A stretch of DNA of 64,000 bases from Paenibacillus odorifer (lineage in GTDB: Bacteria; Bacillota; Bacilli; Paenibacillales; Paenibacillaceae), in NCBI RefSeq assembly GCF_000758725.1, contig NZ_CP009428.1:5208001-5272000 (forward strand), in the 5' to 3' direction. A model generated the notes under the pieces. That model was not told where the DNA came from. It saw only the letters and a list, made by a program, of their open reading frames with translations, and did no database searches. Position numbers and translations under genes: made by a program. This document shows positions 7,807 to 17,732 of the stretch, piece by piece. Positions within the stretch are counted from its first letter, which is position 1, and every line of letters begins with the position of its first letter.

Positions 7807-8627
7807 GTTGCCACCCACGTTATCCATTTTTTTCGAAACCCAAACAACAAAGCTAACCCTGCTGCAATCTTTAGGATCAGCATCAATGAAATCCACTGCG
7901 GATAATCCTGTCTTAATAAAAGAGCGTCAAGCTCTGGCATGATCCAAAGCGATACTCCCACTGCAAAATAAACACTGGCAACACCCCTTACCTTATGATG
8001 CAAAAGCCAGCTTAACCATACCATCAGCACACACAATGGCAGCCATAGGAACTCCAGTTCAAATATAGAGGCTTCCGGGCTTCTTCCACCGAAGAACCCT
8101 GCATACAGTAATGCCCAAAAAGCAAAACCACAGTACTGCAACAAACCTATCCGGAGTAAAAATCCCAAAATACACCATAACAAGCCGCAGCACCCAATTA
8201 GAATAGGCCTCCAGAGCTGAGGATCCAGATCATGCAAATCAATCAGCCATAGCCCAAAACCAAGCGTTAAAACACTGCCCAGCCCCGCTAGGATAAGACT
8301 GATAACATTGTTCCGGTCCTTATAAACGGCGGAGTATCCATAACAAATAATTAATACAGATAGTGCGGTTGCAAGTTGCAAAGGCCAAGGAAAAACGCTA
8401 AAATAAAGACTAATCAAGAAAATCAAGGAAATAATTCCAAAAGAAAACAGCCAAATTTTGATGCTTCCCTGCTGTAAATTTCTCAGCGAAATTGGATTGT
8501 TATCCTTATTCGCATCCTCATCGTCATACAGATTGGTTAAGAAATCGCAATACTGCTCTGGCAGCAACCGGCTTTTTCTCCAATACTGAATCTCTTTTAT
8601 AATGATGTCGCGTTTTTCCAAATTCAC
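7803..8627 (-). CDS. Polytopic membrane protein of unknown function
   Basis: 274 residues. A charged N-terminal 50 residues (EKRDIIIKEIQYWRKSRLLPEQYCDFL) resembles the cytoplasmic head of DUF2157-type proteins. About eight hydrophobic segments follow between residues 55 and 270. No catalytic motif is seen. The stop overlaps the trmK start (ATGA), so the two are probably co-translated with yqfO downstream. Function is unknown; placement next to tRNA modification is not evidence of a shared role. Confidence 0.75.
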   Translation of the reverse strand: MNLEKRDIIIKEIQYWRKSRLLPEQYCDFLTNLYDDEDANKDNNPISLRNLQQGSIKIWLFSFGIISLIFLISLYFSVFPWPLQLATALSVLIICYGYSAVYKDRNNVISLILAGLGSVLTLGFGLWLIDLHDLDPQLWRPILIGCCGLLWCILGFLLRIGLLQYCGFAFWALLYAGFFGGRSPEASIFELEFLWLPLCVLMVWLSWLLHHKVRGVASVYFAVGVSLWIMPELDALLLRQDYPQWISLMLILKIAAGLALLFGFRKKWITWVAT

Positions 8628-8695
8628 TGGTTCATCCTTCTTTCCAGATACACAAGGTCAACACATTTTTTACCAGCGTAAATTCAAATAAAAGA

Positions 8696-8722
8696 ACCTC
8701 CTGCCACTGAGCAGCAGAAGGT
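8696..8722 (-). terminator. Terminator after rpoD
   Basis: Minus strand ACCTTCTGC pairs with GCAGGAGGT (one G-T pair) over a 9-base loop, followed by TCTTTTATTT. It lies 16 bases past the rpoD stop. Confidence 0.75.
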
Positions 8723-8737
8723 CCAGTTCATGAAATA

Positions 8738-9871
8738 CTATTCAAGGAAATCCTTAAGCCGTTTACTACGGCTAGGGTGACGAAGTTTGCGCAATGCTTT
8801 GGCTTCGATCTGGCGAATCCGTTCCCGGGTAACACCAAACACCTTGCCGACTTCTTCAAGCGTTCTTGTCCGTCCATCATCAAGGCCAAAACGCAGGCGA
8901 AGTACATTCTCTTCACGCTCCGTGAGCGTGTCCAGCACATCCTCCAGTTGTTCCTTCAGGAGTTCATAAGCCGCTGCATCCGCAGGAGCCAATGCTTCCT
9001 GATCCTCAATGAAATCTCCCAGATGAGAGTCATCTTCTTCACCAATTGGTGTTTCCAAGGATACAGGTTCTTGGGCAATCTTCATGATCTCTCTAACTTT
9101 CTCAACCGTCAGTTCCATCTCAGCCGCAATTTCCTCTGGGGAAGGTTCACGTCCCAGTTCTTGCAGCAATTGGCGAGAAACCCGAATCAGCTTGTTGATC
9201 GTTTCCACCATGTGTACAGGAATACGAATGGTACGCGCCTGATCCGCAATCGCACGAGTGATGGCCTGGCGAATCCACCAAGTAGCATACGTACTAAATT
9301 TGAATCCCTTATTATGGTCAAATTTCTCTACTGCTTTGATCAGACCCATATTACCTTCCTGAATCAGATCCAGGAACAGCATACCGCGTCCGACATAACG
9401 TTTCGCGATACTTACTACGAGACGCAGGTTCGCTTCTGCAAGACGGCGTTTAGCTTCTTCATCGCCATTCTTAATCCGCATAGCAAGCTCAACTTCATCG
9501 TCAGCCGACAACAAAGGAACGCGTCCGATTTCTTTTAGATACATACGGACAGGGTCATTAATCTTGATCCCTGGTGGCAGTGACAGATCGTCATCAAAGC
9601 TGAAATCATCGCTGTCTTTATCCTCATTATCCTCGCTTGGTCGGAGGCTGTTAACCTCTTCATCGTTCTCGTTTACAACCTCAATTCCCAAATCACTGAG
9701 TTGCTCGTAGAACTCCTCCATTTGCTCGGGGTCTTGATCAAACGGCGATAATTTCTCCATAATATCTTTGTAATTTAATGATGATCTTTTCTTACCTTGC
9801 TCAATGAGCTGATCCTTCACCTGATCCAAAGTAAATTCTGCTTCCAATTCAGTATGCTGATCGTTCGCCAT
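8738..9871 (-). CDS. rpoD: RNA polymerase primary sigma factor SigA
   Basis: 377 residues, close to B. subtilis SigA (371). It has an acidic linker near residue 70-100, region 1.2 (DPVRMYLKEIGRVPLL), region 2 with NLRLVVSIAKRY and FDHNKGFKFSTYATWWIRQAITRAI, region 3, and region 4.2 with the helix-turn-helix VFGVTRERIRQIEAKALRKLRHPSRSKRLK at the C terminus. It directs RNA polymerase to housekeeping promoters such as those marked here for rpsU and glyQ. It follows dnaG by 40 bases and is the last gene of the conserved yqxD-dnaG-rpoD unit before the terminator at 8696. Confidence 0.98.
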   Translation of the reverse strand: MANDQHTELEAEFTLDQVKDQLIEQGKKRSSLNYKDIMEKLSPFDQDPEQMEEFYEQLSDLGIEVVNENDEEVNSLRPSEDNEDKDSDDFSFDDDLSLPPGIKINDPVRMYLKEIGRVPLLSADDEVELAMRIKNGDEEAKRRLAEANLRLVVSIAKRYVGRGMLFLDLIQEGNMGLIKAVEKFDHNKGFKFSTYATWWIRQAITRAIADQARTIRIPVHMVETINKLIRVSRQLLQELGREPSPEEIAAEMELTVEKVREIMKIAQEPVSLETPIGEEDDSHLGDFIEDQEALAPADAAAYELLKEQLEDVLDTLTEREENVLRLRFGLDDGRTRTLEEVGKVFGVTRERIRQIEAKALRKLRHPSRSKRLKDFLE

Positions 9872-9911
9872 AATTCGACTCCCTCCTCCCTAGGTACATC
9901 CTGTCAACATG

Positions 9912-11747
9912 TCATTGTCTCTCTAGGGCTATAATCTCACTTGCTATTTGTGCCGCACGCAAAAAGTCACCTGACTTTTCAGCCTGAATCATCTCTTCAC
10001 GCTTCTGTTCCATTTTGCGTTGCAGTGGGTATTTCCGCACTTCACGAATACAATCATCTAGAACCTGCATATTCCAGTCCGGAGGGGTATCCATCATGGA
10101 TATTGATGTCGCAGTTTTTTCCAGACGATCATCCTGAAGTGATGATAGAAACCGACTAATGCCGGGTGGTTTGCCTTGCGCGTAATAGGCATATAGATAA
10201 GCAGCAATTGCCGCATGATCAACGATGTTGAAATCTTCTCCGAGGCGTTCGCCCACATACGTGGCGGCTTCCGGGTCCTGAATCATAAAGGACAATAGAC
10301 GCCGTTCCGCGACATGATAAGCGGGTAGTAAGGTCGGTGTCTGCACCTGCCCTTTTTTATGCCTACCATTATTCCACCTTTTGTCGTTATTATCCCCTTC
10401 AGGGATGTTTTTTTGCATCGATGCCCTAAGTAAATTACAATCCTGCTTCAAACTATCATATGAAAGTTCGAGTTCAGCAGCGATTTCCTTCAGATAAACC
10501 TCTCGCTCTGTTGAGGAATGCAGTGAAGCAATAACTTCTAAGGCTTCCTTGACATAGGCGATTTTGCCATCTTCCTCTAGGAGTATATGGTTTTTTTTCA
10601 GATATATAAGCTTAAATTTTATGGATGAAACTGCTGAATCAATAACCTGATCTTTAAATCTTTCTCCTCCATGCTTGGAGATAAATTCATCCGGATCCAC
10701 CCCGCTTGGCAGTAAGGCGATCTTTACACGCAGGCCGCTGCCTTCAAGCATCGGAATGGCCTTCATGGCTGCTGCTTGTCCCGCCCGGTCTCCGTCGTAA
10801 GACAGTATAATTTCATCAGCCAGGCTCTTCATAAGTGCCACATGACCCTCCGTCAAGGACGTTCCCATCGTTGCTACGCCGTTATGCACACCCGCTTCCC
10901 AGGATGAGATGACATCTCCGTATCCTTCAAACAGGACGATTTGTCGAGTTTTGCGAATGGATGCTTTGGACTGGTGCAAATTGTACAATATCCGGCTTTT
11001 GTTAAACAATCTACTCTCCGGAGAATTTAAATACTTAGGTTGACCCTCTCCAAGTATTCTTCCGGCGAATGCGATTACCTTGCCTGTACGGTTGGCAATC
11101 GGAAAAATAATCCGGCCACGGAAACGATCCAAATAGCCTTTGCCCTCACCGCGGGCTGACAGAAGTCCGCCTTTCTCCATTTCCGCAAGGTCAAAATTTC
11201 GCTTCTCCAAAAACTGCAGCAAAGTATCCCAGCGGTCCGGAGCATATCCGATCTGAAACTGGTCAATCATTTTATCACTGAAGTTCCGGCCTCTTAAATA
11301 GTCCATAGCGGCTTTGCCGTGTTCCGTATTCTTCAGCAAGTAATGATAGAACTTTGCCGACCATTCATAAGCTTGAATCAACCGGTCGCGTTCCGGATCA
11401 GGGGGAGACATCATACCTCCCTTACCTTCTGGAACGGGAATATCACTTTCTTCAGCCATTATTCTGACAGCTTCGGGGAAGGTTAATCCTTCGATTTCCA
11501 TCCTAAATTTGATGGCATTTCCACCCATACCGCAGCCAAAGCAATGAAATACTCCCCGGTCGGGGGTAACAGTAAAGGAAGGGGTTTTCTCCGAATGGAA
11601 CGGGCAGAGGCCCCATAAATATTTCCCCTGCTTGGACAAATGAACAACCTTACCGACTGTATCGACTATATCATGACGCGCAAGCACGCTTTCGATAACC
11701 TCTTCCGGAATATTGCCGTGTCCGCTAGCCACTTCAACCACCTTCAT
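9912..11747 (-). CDS. dnaG: DNA primase
   Basis: 611 residues, the normal length. The CHC2 zinc finger has C48, H51, C69 and C72. A Toprim domain follows with EGYGDVISSWEAG and LSYDGDRAG (metal-binding acidic residues), then the C-terminal helicase-binding region. It makes RNA primers at the fork and binds DnaB. ATG 11747 has a poor ribosome site. A GTG at 11732, five codons in, has AAGGTGG at good spacing and is a credible alternative start. It sits between yqxD and rpoD as in B. subtilis. Confidence 0.97.
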   Translation of the reverse strand: MKVVEVASGHGNIPEEVIESVLARHDIVDTVGKVVHLSKQGKYLWGLCPFHSEKTPSFTVTPDRGVFHCFGCGMGGNAIKFRMEIEGLTFPEAVRIMAEESDIPVPEGKGGMMSPPDPERDRLIQAYEWSAKFYHYLLKNTEHGKAAMDYLRGRNFSDKMIDQFQIGYAPDRWDTLLQFLEKRNFDLAEMEKGGLLSARGEGKGYLDRFRGRIIFPIANRTGKVIAFAGRILGEGQPKYLNSPESRLFNKSRILYNLHQSKASIRKTRQIVLFEGYGDVISSWEAGVHNGVATMGTSLTEGHVALMKSLADEIILSYDGDRAGQAAAMKAIPMLEGSGLRVKIALLPSGVDPDEFISKHGGERFKDQVIDSAVSSIKFKLIYLKKNHILLEEDGKIAYVKEALEVIASLHSSTEREVYLKEIAAELELSYDSLKQDCNLLRASMQKNIPEGDNNDKRWNNGRHKKGQVQTPTLLPAYHVAERRLLSFMIQDPEAATYVGERLGEDFNIVDHAAIAAYLYAYYAQGKPPGISRFLSSLQDDRLEKTATSISMMDTPPDWNMQVLDDCIREVRKYPLQRKMEQKREEMIQAEKSGDFLRAAQIASEIIALERQ

Positions 11748-11777
11748 CTCTTAACAAATAAATATAATTCGCTATTG

Positions 11778-12245
11778 CTACACATTCTCCTGCAAAAGTA
11801 TTAAAAGTTTTGTCAGTTTATGTTGAAAATAAGTTTTTTCTTCTGCCGTTATGGGTTTTGGACCCTTGGAATAATGTCCCCGTCTTCGTTCCACGGCCCT
11901 GGCATGTCTTCCCTCCAACATAAAATCCATCTTGGAATTGTCGTATTCCTGACCACGAAATGAAAGCACACTGCATCGTTTACCTAGTGCAAGTGCCGCA
12001 AGACCATAATCTTGAGTCAGTACCACATCTCCTGCAGTAATATGATTGGCAATATATAGATCGGCACTCTGATCTCCTCGATCCACCTGCACAACCGTTA
12101 CACCCTCTTCAGCTTTCAGTGCATGGTCATAAGAAGATACCATAAGTACCGGAACACCAAAGGTGCGACCTACCTCAGCGATCTCTTTTTTGACCGGACA
12201 AGCATCCCCATCCACCACTATCGTTCTAGACTGGGACTTCTCCAT
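11778..12245 (-). CDS. yqxD: YaiI/YqxD family protein (UPF0178)
   Basis: From ATG 12245 it has 155 residues, the family length. It opens with VVDGDACPVKKEI, a PIN-like nuclease start, and has HITAGDVVLTQDYGLAALAL and RRRGHYSKGPKP; these acidic and basic blocks are family signatures. The biochemical activity is not established; a nuclease is inferred from fold. GGTG lies six bases before ATG 12245; the ATG at 12251 is too close to it. The open frame extends to 12347, but that part does not match the family. Position upstream of dnaG is conserved in B. subtilis. Confidence 0.85.
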   Translation of the reverse strand: MEKSQSRTIVVDGDACPVKKEIAEVGRTFGVPVLMVSSYDHALKAEEGVTVVQVDRGDQSADLYIANHITAGDVVLTQDYGLAALALGKRCSVLSFRGQEYDNSKMDFMLEGRHARAVERRRGHYSKGPKPITAEEKTYFQHKLTKLLILLQENV

Positions 12246-12413
12246 GATCATCACCAATTTCCCGTGTAATATATATACGCCCTCTCCGCAAGAAATCCTT
12301 CTTTCTAAGCATAAATACGGAACGGATGTCAAATGACGCATTGGCACCGTTCCGTATATTTATACCCCAAACCAACATTCTATACCATAAGATTCAAATT
12401 TTCTTGATTAAAA

Positions 12414-14498
12414 TTACCAGACAAGCTTCGCGAAATCAGCGAACGACTTGGAGTCAGCATCAATACCAGCAAGCAGAGCCAAACGGTTAGCACGCACTTG
12501 CTCGTCCTCAGCCATAACCATAACGGAATCAAAAAATGTTGTAACGGCGTCTTTTAGACCCGAAAGAATCCGAAGTGCTTCTTCGGCATTTTTTGCCGCC
12601 ATAGCTTCAAGGTAAGGTGTGTGAAGCTCCTGCCATGTATTGAAAAGCTGCATTTCGGCATCTTCTTTAAGTAAAGCAGGATCAATCACTTCACTAGTTG
12701 CTTTACTTGCCAAATTACTGACACGAGTAAGCGAATCCACGGTAATCTTGAAATCTGCTTGGTCGGACACAGCAGCCATAAGAGCACGACTTCTGCCCAC
12801 AACATCTACTACGTCGTCAAAACCAGCCGCTGTAACAGCGTCCACAACATCATAGCGTACATTGTCAGATAAAAGACGTTTTACACGCAGACCGAAGAAC
12901 TCGTACAGGTTTATACGTAGTTCATCTCCAGAATGTTTCGTATTTCCTGAATTTTCATGAATTTCAATCGCCGCTTCAAAAATTTCACGCAGCGTAATTG
13001 GCAATTTATGCTCAAGCACAATTTGAACAATTCCTGCAGCCTGACGGCGCAGCGCATATGGATCCTGAGAACCTGTCGGGATGATGCCGATGGAGAAGCA
13101 GCCAACAATCGTATCAATTTTGTCTGCTATGCTGACTACTGAACCCGCTTCTGTTGAAGGTACAGCATCTCCTGCAAATCGTGGCTGATAATGCTCGAAG
13201 ATCGCTTTTGCCACAGTCTCAGGCTCGCCTGCTTTACGTGCATAATCTTCACCCATTGTTCCTTGCAGCTCAGGAAATTCATAAACCATTTGTGTGACAA
13301 GGTCAAATTTACAAATATCCGCAGTGCGACTTACTTCGGACACAGCAGTAGCTGACAGTCCAAGCTTCACAGCCAGACGATCAGAGATTTGGCGAATACG
13401 GCGCACCTTATCCCCTACGCTGCCCAAATCTTCATGGTAAACAATGTTCTCAAGCTTGGCTAACGCATCGTCAATCTTCATCTTTTGATCTTCTTGATAG
13501 AAGAATTTGGCATCTGATAGACGAGCACGAAGCACTTTTTCATTTCCCTTAGCGATAACATCCAAGGATTCTGCATTCCCGTTTCGTACAGTTACAAAGA
13601 ATGGCAGTAGCTTGCCAGCTGCATCAAAAACAGGGAAATAACGCTGATGCTCACGCATCGAGGTAATCAGCACATCCTGAGGAATCTCTAAGAAAGATGG
13701 ATCAAAGGTTCCAAAGAGCACGGTTGGTGTTTCTACCAAGAACAGTACTTCTTCCAAAAGATCTTCTTTAATCGCAATCGTCCAGCTTTTCTCTTCAGCC
13801 AATTTGTTGATTTGATCCAGGATAAGCGTTTCCCGTTCCTTCACATCCACAAGTACATGCTGCGCACGCATGCTCTCCACATATTGTGCAGGCTCCGAGA
13901 TTACAGTCTCTGTACCCAGAAAACGATGTCCACGGCTCACATTACCCGCTTTTACATCCGTAATCTCCAAATCAATGATCTCTTTACCAAAAAGAGCAAC
14001 CATCCAGCGAATCGGACGAACGAATTTAAAATCGTAAGCTCCCCAGCGCATGTTTTTCGGGAAAGTCATCGCATTTACAATACCCAGAAGTCCTTCTGTG
14101 AGCAAAGAAGCAGTCTCTACACCCGCACTATTTTTTGTGGCATAAATATATTCCACGCCAGCTAGCTCTTTAAACGTAAATTGCTCTGGAGATACACCCT
14201 GACTGCGGGCAAATCCTAGTGCAGCTTTACTCCAGTCGCCGTTAGCATCCAGCGCGATTTTGCGTGAAGGTCCTTTGACCTCTTCACTAATATCCTCTTG
14301 CTTCTCAGCCGCATCCTTAACAAATACAGCGAGACGACGCGGCGTAGCATATGCAGTAACTCCAGCATGGTTTATACGTGCAGAATCCAACCACTTGGAC
14401 ATTCTATCCTGCAGCTGTTCCATCGCAGCACGGATAAAACGTGCAGGAATTTCCTCCAGACCGATCTCAAACAGGATATCTTTAGACACGGTCAGCAC
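12414..14498 (-). CDS. glyS: Glycyl-tRNA synthetase beta subunit
   Basis: 694 residues, full length. It begins with ILFEIGLEEIPARFIRAA, the GlyS signature, then RWGAYDFKFVRPIRWMVALFG. In the middle is an HD-like region and at the C terminus an anticodon-binding domain. With GlyQ it forms the alpha2-beta2 enzyme that charges tRNA-Gly; the beta subunit recognises tRNA. It overlaps glyQ by 17 bases, which suggests coupled translation and balanced subunits. Expression is governed by the T-box ahead of glyQ. Confidence 0.97.
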   Translation of the reverse strand: MLTVSKDILFEIGLEEIPARFIRAAMEQLQDRMSKWLDSARINHAGVTAYATPRRLAVFVKDAAEKQEDISEEVKGPSRKIALDANGDWSKAALGFARSQGVSPEQFTFKELAGVEYIYATKNSAGVETASLLTEGLLGIVNAMTFPKNMRWGAYDFKFVRPIRWMVALFGKEIIDLEITDVKAGNVSRGHRFLGTETVISEPAQYVESMRAQHVLVDVKERETLILDQINKLAEEKSWTIAIKEDLLEEVLFLVETPTVLFGTFDPSFLEIPQDVLITSMREHQRYFPVFDAAGKLLPFFVTVRNGNAESLDVIAKGNEKVLRARLSDAKFFYQEDQKMKIDDALAKLENIVYHEDLGSVGDKVRRIRQISDRLAVKLGLSATAVSEVSRTADICKFDLVTQMVYEFPELQGTMGEDYARKAGEPETVAKAIFEHYQPRFAGDAVPSTEAGSVVSIADKIDTIVGCFSIGIIPTGSQDPYALRRQAAGIVQIVLEHKLPITLREIFEAAIEIHENSGNTKHSGDELRINLYEFFGLRVKRLLSDNVRYDVVDAVTAAGFDDVVDVVGRSRALMAAVSDQADFKITVDSLTRVSNLASKATSEVIDPALLKEDAEMQLFNTWQELHTPYLEAMAAKNAEEALRILSGLKDAVTTFFDSVMVMAEDEQVRANRLALLAGIDADSKSFADFAKLVW

Positions 14499-15369
14499 CT
14501 TCTTTCTTCAGCAGCGGGAAGCCAAGCTTCTCGCGTTCCTCAAGATATGTTGCCGCTACGGAGCGGGCAAGATTACGCACTCGGGTAATAAATCCAGTCC
14601 GTTCAGTTACACTAATTGCTCCACGTGCATCGAGTAGATTAAAGCTATGTGAGCATTTCAACACATAATCGTAGGCTGGGAACACAAGATGCTTCTCCAT
14701 CGCTCTACGCGCTTCCTCTTCATACATGTTGAACAGCGAGAATAACATTTTTACATCCGATACTTCAAAAGTGTAGGTAGAATGCTCAAACTCCGGCTGA
14801 TGAAAAACATCACCATAAGTCATACCGCTTACCCATTCAAGATCGAACACATTTTCTTTATCCTGAATGTAAGAGGCTAAGCGCTCCATACCGTAAGTGA
14901 TTTCTACAGCAACAGGGTTAGCTTCGATGCCACCTACCTGCTGGAAGTAAGTAAATTGAGTGATCTCCATACCGTCCAGCCATACTTCCCATCCCAGACC
15001 TGCACAGCCCAGTGACGGATTCTCCCAGTTATCCTCTACAAAACGGATGTCATGCAAGAGCGGATCAATACCGAGTGCTTTCAAGCTATCCAAATAGATC
15101 TCTTGAATGTTATCTGGTGAGGGTTTGATGATTACTTGGAATTGGTGATGCTGATACAGACGGTTCGGGTTCTCTCCATAACGACCATCGGAGGGACGAC
15201 GTGAAGGCTCTACGTAAGCCACTCTCCAAGGCTCAGGACCTAGCGAGCGTAAAAAAGTCATAGGGTTCATCGTGCCGGCGCCTTTTTCTGTGTCATAAGG
15301 CTGTACGATGATACAGTTCTGTTCAGCCCAGAACTGCTGCAGTGTCAAAATCATCTGCTGGAAGTTCAT
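14482..15369 (-). CDS. glyQ: Glycyl-tRNA synthetase alpha subunit
   Basis: 295 residues, full length. The class II catalytic core shows EKGAGTMNPMTFLRSLGPEPW and AYVEPSRRPSDGRYGENPNRLYQHHQFQ (motif 2), then NPVAVEITYGMERLA (motif 3 region). It activates glycine and transfers it to tRNA together with GlyS. ATG 15369 is preceded by GGAG. A glycine T-box leader lies immediately upstream, so transcription rises when uncharged tRNA-Gly accumulates. Confidence 0.97.
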   Translation of the reverse strand: MNFQQMILTLQQFWAEQNCIIVQPYDTEKGAGTMNPMTFLRSLGPEPWRVAYVEPSRRPSDGRYGENPNRLYQHHQFQVIIKPSPDNIQEIYLDSLKALGIDPLLHDIRFVEDNWENPSLGCAGLGWEVWLDGMEITQFTYFQQVGGIEANPVAVEITYGMERLASYIQDKENVFDLEWVSGMTYGDVFHQPEFEHSTYTFEVSDVKMLFSLFNMYEEEARRAMEKHLVFPAYDYVLKCSHSFNLLDARGAISVTERTGFITRVRNLARSVAATYLEEREKLGFPLLKKEGADRV

Positions 15370-15459
15370 AATACCGTCTCCTTCGCTTTACAAGTTTTTT
15401 ACAACAGCTTGCCTAAAACTTTCTACCATGGAGGCGGCACTTTTAGCTCCTGACAGCAA

Positions 15460-15758
15460 CAAAAAGCCCCCGCCCCCATGCCTGATTAACAGACATAGGG
15501 ACGAGAGCTTAACTTATTCTCCCGCGGTTCCACCCTACTTGATTTCATACCTTGTATGAGCAAGTTTGCTGCCAAGACAAGAACGAAATCCACTTTCATT
15601 CGCCGCATCCGTACTCCCGGGTGCCATGTTCATGAACGTTGTCCCGCTAGGCTTCCACTGCCCCCAGCTCGCTGAATAACGACAATACAGTCCACTACTT
15701 TCCCGATCAATGCACGCCTCTCCCCAATTGGAGCATAACGACGATCATATAATAAACT
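15460..15758 (-). promoter_or_regulatory. Glycyl T-box leader with terminator
   Basis: On the minus strand the leader carries the T-box core AGGGTGGAACCGCGG (near 15537-15523). It is followed by a 21-bp hairpin (15510-15490 with 15484-15464, several G-T pairs) and a T run, the terminator. The antiterminator would use the T-box bulge. A candidate specifier codon GGC is at 15625-15623, followed by A as usual. This matches the glycine synthetase genes downstream. Confidence 0.92.
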
Positions 15759-15764
15759 GATCCT

Positions 15765-15793
15765 ATAGTAACGGAAAAATCAGTTTTCGTCAA
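15765..15793 (-). promoter_or_regulatory. SigA promoter of the glyQS T-box transcript
   Basis: TTGACG (15793-15788) and TACTAT (15770-15765) on the minus strand with a 17-bp spacer; predicted start near 15758. It overlaps the last codons of recO, so glyQS has its own promoter at the recO stop. Confidence 0.75.
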
Positions 15794-16545
15794 ATCTTGT
15801 ACTTGTCGAGCTGGTCTAGGAAACTTTGTGACTTCAGCTTTAATCCGAGTTGCACATCCATAAAGGCGCGCATAATTTTTTTCAGCTCATCCCGGCTGCT
15901 TTCCTTTACATCCACATTGCCTAGTCTAGTTAGGTCAAGTCTGGCGAATAATCGCAGCAGCTTCAACGCACGAGCAGAGACCTCCATGGCTGGAGGGTCA
16001 TTATGTTTACAACTGCGGCACAGTGCTCCTCCAAGGCGAGGGCTGACCAGCAGTTGATCATCCGGCTTCTCGGCACCACAAATTACACAAGAATCGAATT
16101 CAGGACCATAACCGGCTGCCTGTAAGATTTTCATTTCAAAGACATTTATGATAACGCCGGGTTCCTTGTCCTCTTCAAGTGCATTAAGACAGGCCGTAAG
16201 CTGGCGAAACCAGAAGCTTCCCGTTTCCTCATCATGCAGAACACGATCAAGCAGTTCACACGCATAAGACGCATAAGCAGCTTTGATCAAATCCTCACGC
16301 AGCGGATGGTGAGACTTCGTAATTTCGCCAGAATTCAGTGTCCCAAGTCCTCCATTATTTCTAAAAAAAACAAATTCCCCAACGGTGAACAGTTGGATCA
16401 ATGCAGCATGGCGGCTTTTGACCTTCTTTGCGCCACGCACCAGAACCCCTACTTTTCCCGCGTTCTCGGTGCAAAGCGTAATAATTGCGTTCCCCTCGCC
16501 GTAGTCCATGCTGCGGATGACGATCCCTTCCACCCTGTGTAGCAT
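15790..16545 (-). CDS. recO: DNA repair protein RecO
   Basis: From ATG 16545 it has 251 residues. It begins MLHRVEGIVIRSMDYGEGNAIITL, the RecO OB fold. A zinc finger follows, with CVIC near residue 148 and CRSC near 174. It loads RecA onto SSB-coated DNA with RecF and RecR. The open frame begins six codons earlier at 16563, but the GGGGGAAGAGG ribosome site falls between the two and favours 16545. It is preceded by yqzL and era, the conserved order. Confidence 0.93.
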   Translation of the reverse strand: MLHRVEGIVIRSMDYGEGNAIITLCTENAGKVGVLVRGAKKVKSRHAALIQLFTVGEFVFFRNNGGLGTLNSGEITKSHHPLREDLIKAAYASYACELLDRVLHDEETGSFWFRQLTACLNALEEDKEPGVIINVFEMKILQAAGYGPEFDSCVICGAEKPDDQLLVSPRLGGALCRSCKHNDPPAMEVSARALKLLRLFARLDLTRLGNVDVKESSRDELKKIMRAFMDVQLGLKLKSQSFLDQLDKYKI

Positions 16546-16581
16546 GCCTCTTCCCCCAACCATTCGGCAAGCAACCAGTCC

Positions 16582-16725
16582 TTATTGCGCTTCTTCATCA
16601 CAGGCCTTCTCTTCCTCCACTAGCTGTAATCCACTATCTTCAAGCGGATGGCCAGCTTCCTTATACAGCAGGTAAGCATCGACGTCTCCTGTCATTGCAA
16701 AATACTTCCACGAAAAGTTTCGCAT
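16582..16725 (-). CDS. yqzL: YqzL family small protein
   Basis: A 47-residue protein beginning MRNFSWKYFAMTGDVDAYLLY, with the rest acidic. AAAGGATG lies about seven bases before ATG 16725. A YqzL protein of this size and opening sits between era and recO in B. subtilis, so both sequence and position agree. The function is unknown. It is easily missed because of its length. Confidence 0.88.
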   Translation of the reverse strand: MRNFSWKYFAMTGDVDAYLLYKEAGHPLEDSGLQLVEEEKACDEEAQ

Positions 16726-16838
16726 TCGTATTCATCCTTTCTTGGGAAAGACGATGTCTCTTATCAAGAATTAGGATGGTGCGATGGAGCAGGTTCTATC
16801 CTTGCAATTCCTACCAAACGAGGAATAACGGAATTAAC

Positions 16839-17732
16839 TTAAAGGTCTTTATGGAAGCCCAAATCCCGCAGAACGCGGTCCTGATTGCGCCAATCTTTTT
16901 TCACTTTTACCCATAGCTCCAGAAAAATCTTCGAACCCAGCAGGTTCTCAATATCTGTCCGAGCCCGTCTGCCGACCTCTTTCAGCATTGCCCCTTGCTT
17001 GCCGATAATAATTCCCTTTTGGGAATCACGCTCAACAAAAATAACAGCTGAAACATGTACTACTCCATTAGGCTCAACCTTCATATCTTCGATGGCTACA
17101 GCAATAGAGTGCGGCACTTCTTCACGAGTCAAATGCAGAATTTTCTCCCGGATTAATTCCGCGCAGACAAATTGCTCGGGGTGATCCGTGATTTGATCTT
17201 CCGGATAATACTGAGGGCCTTCCGGCAAGTACTTGGCAACCTGCTCTAACAGCGTGTTAACATTGCTGCCCATCTTCGCAGAAATCGGAATAATTTCGGC
17301 AAAATCATGCAGCTTGTTATATTGAGCCATAAGCGGGAGCAGAGCTTCCGGCTCTATTTTATCGATCTTGTTGAGCACCAGAATCACCGGTGTCTTCAGA
17401 CCATTTAATTGCTCGGCAATGTAACGGTCTCCACCGCCCAAGCCCTCTGACGCATCCACAAGGAATAACACAGCTTCTACTTCACCCAGTGTACTCATTG
17501 CAGTCTGGTTCATGTAGTCGCCTAGCTTGGACTGTCTTTTATGAATCCCCGGTGTGTCCAGGAATACGATTTGTGAAGTGTTTGTTGTGTAAACACCATG
17601 AATTTTGTTTCTGGTTGTCTGTGGCTTATCCGACATGATGGCAATCTTCTGGCCAATGACCTGATTCATGAGTGTTGATTTACCTACGTTTGGTCTGCCG
17701 ATAATTGCGACAAATCCTGATTTGAATTTCAT
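16839..17732 (-). CDS. era: GTPase Era
   Basis: 297 residues. The G1 motif is GRPNVGKST (12-20), G3 is DTPGIHK, G4 is NKID and G5 is ISAKMG. The C-terminal KH domain contains GIIIGKQGAMLKEVGRRAR. Era binds the 3' end of 16S rRNA during 30S assembly and couples it to growth. GGAAGG precedes ATG 17732. It heads the era-yqzL-recO unit. Upstream is the repeat-bearing gap instead of the usual cdd directly adjoining. Confidence 0.97.
   Translation of the reverse strand: MKFKSGFVAIIGRPNVGKSTLMNQVIGQKIAIMSDKPQTTRNKIHGVYTTNTSQIVFLDTPGIHKRQSKLGDYMNQTAMSTLGEVEAVLFLVDASEGLGGGDRYIAEQLNGLKTPVILVLNKIDKIEPEALLPLMAQYNKLHDFAEIIPISAKMGSNVNTLLEQVAKYLPEGPQYYPEDQITDHPEQFVCAELIREKILHLTREEVPHSIAVAIEDMKVEPNGVVHVSAVIFVERDSQKGIIIGKQGAMLKEVGRRARTDIENLLGSKIFLELWVKVKKDWRNQDRVLRDLGFHKDL

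Noticed and set aside
8777..9538. 253-codon open frame antisense to rpoD
   Set aside because: Shadow of a highly conserved gene; no ribosome site and no recognisable protein.
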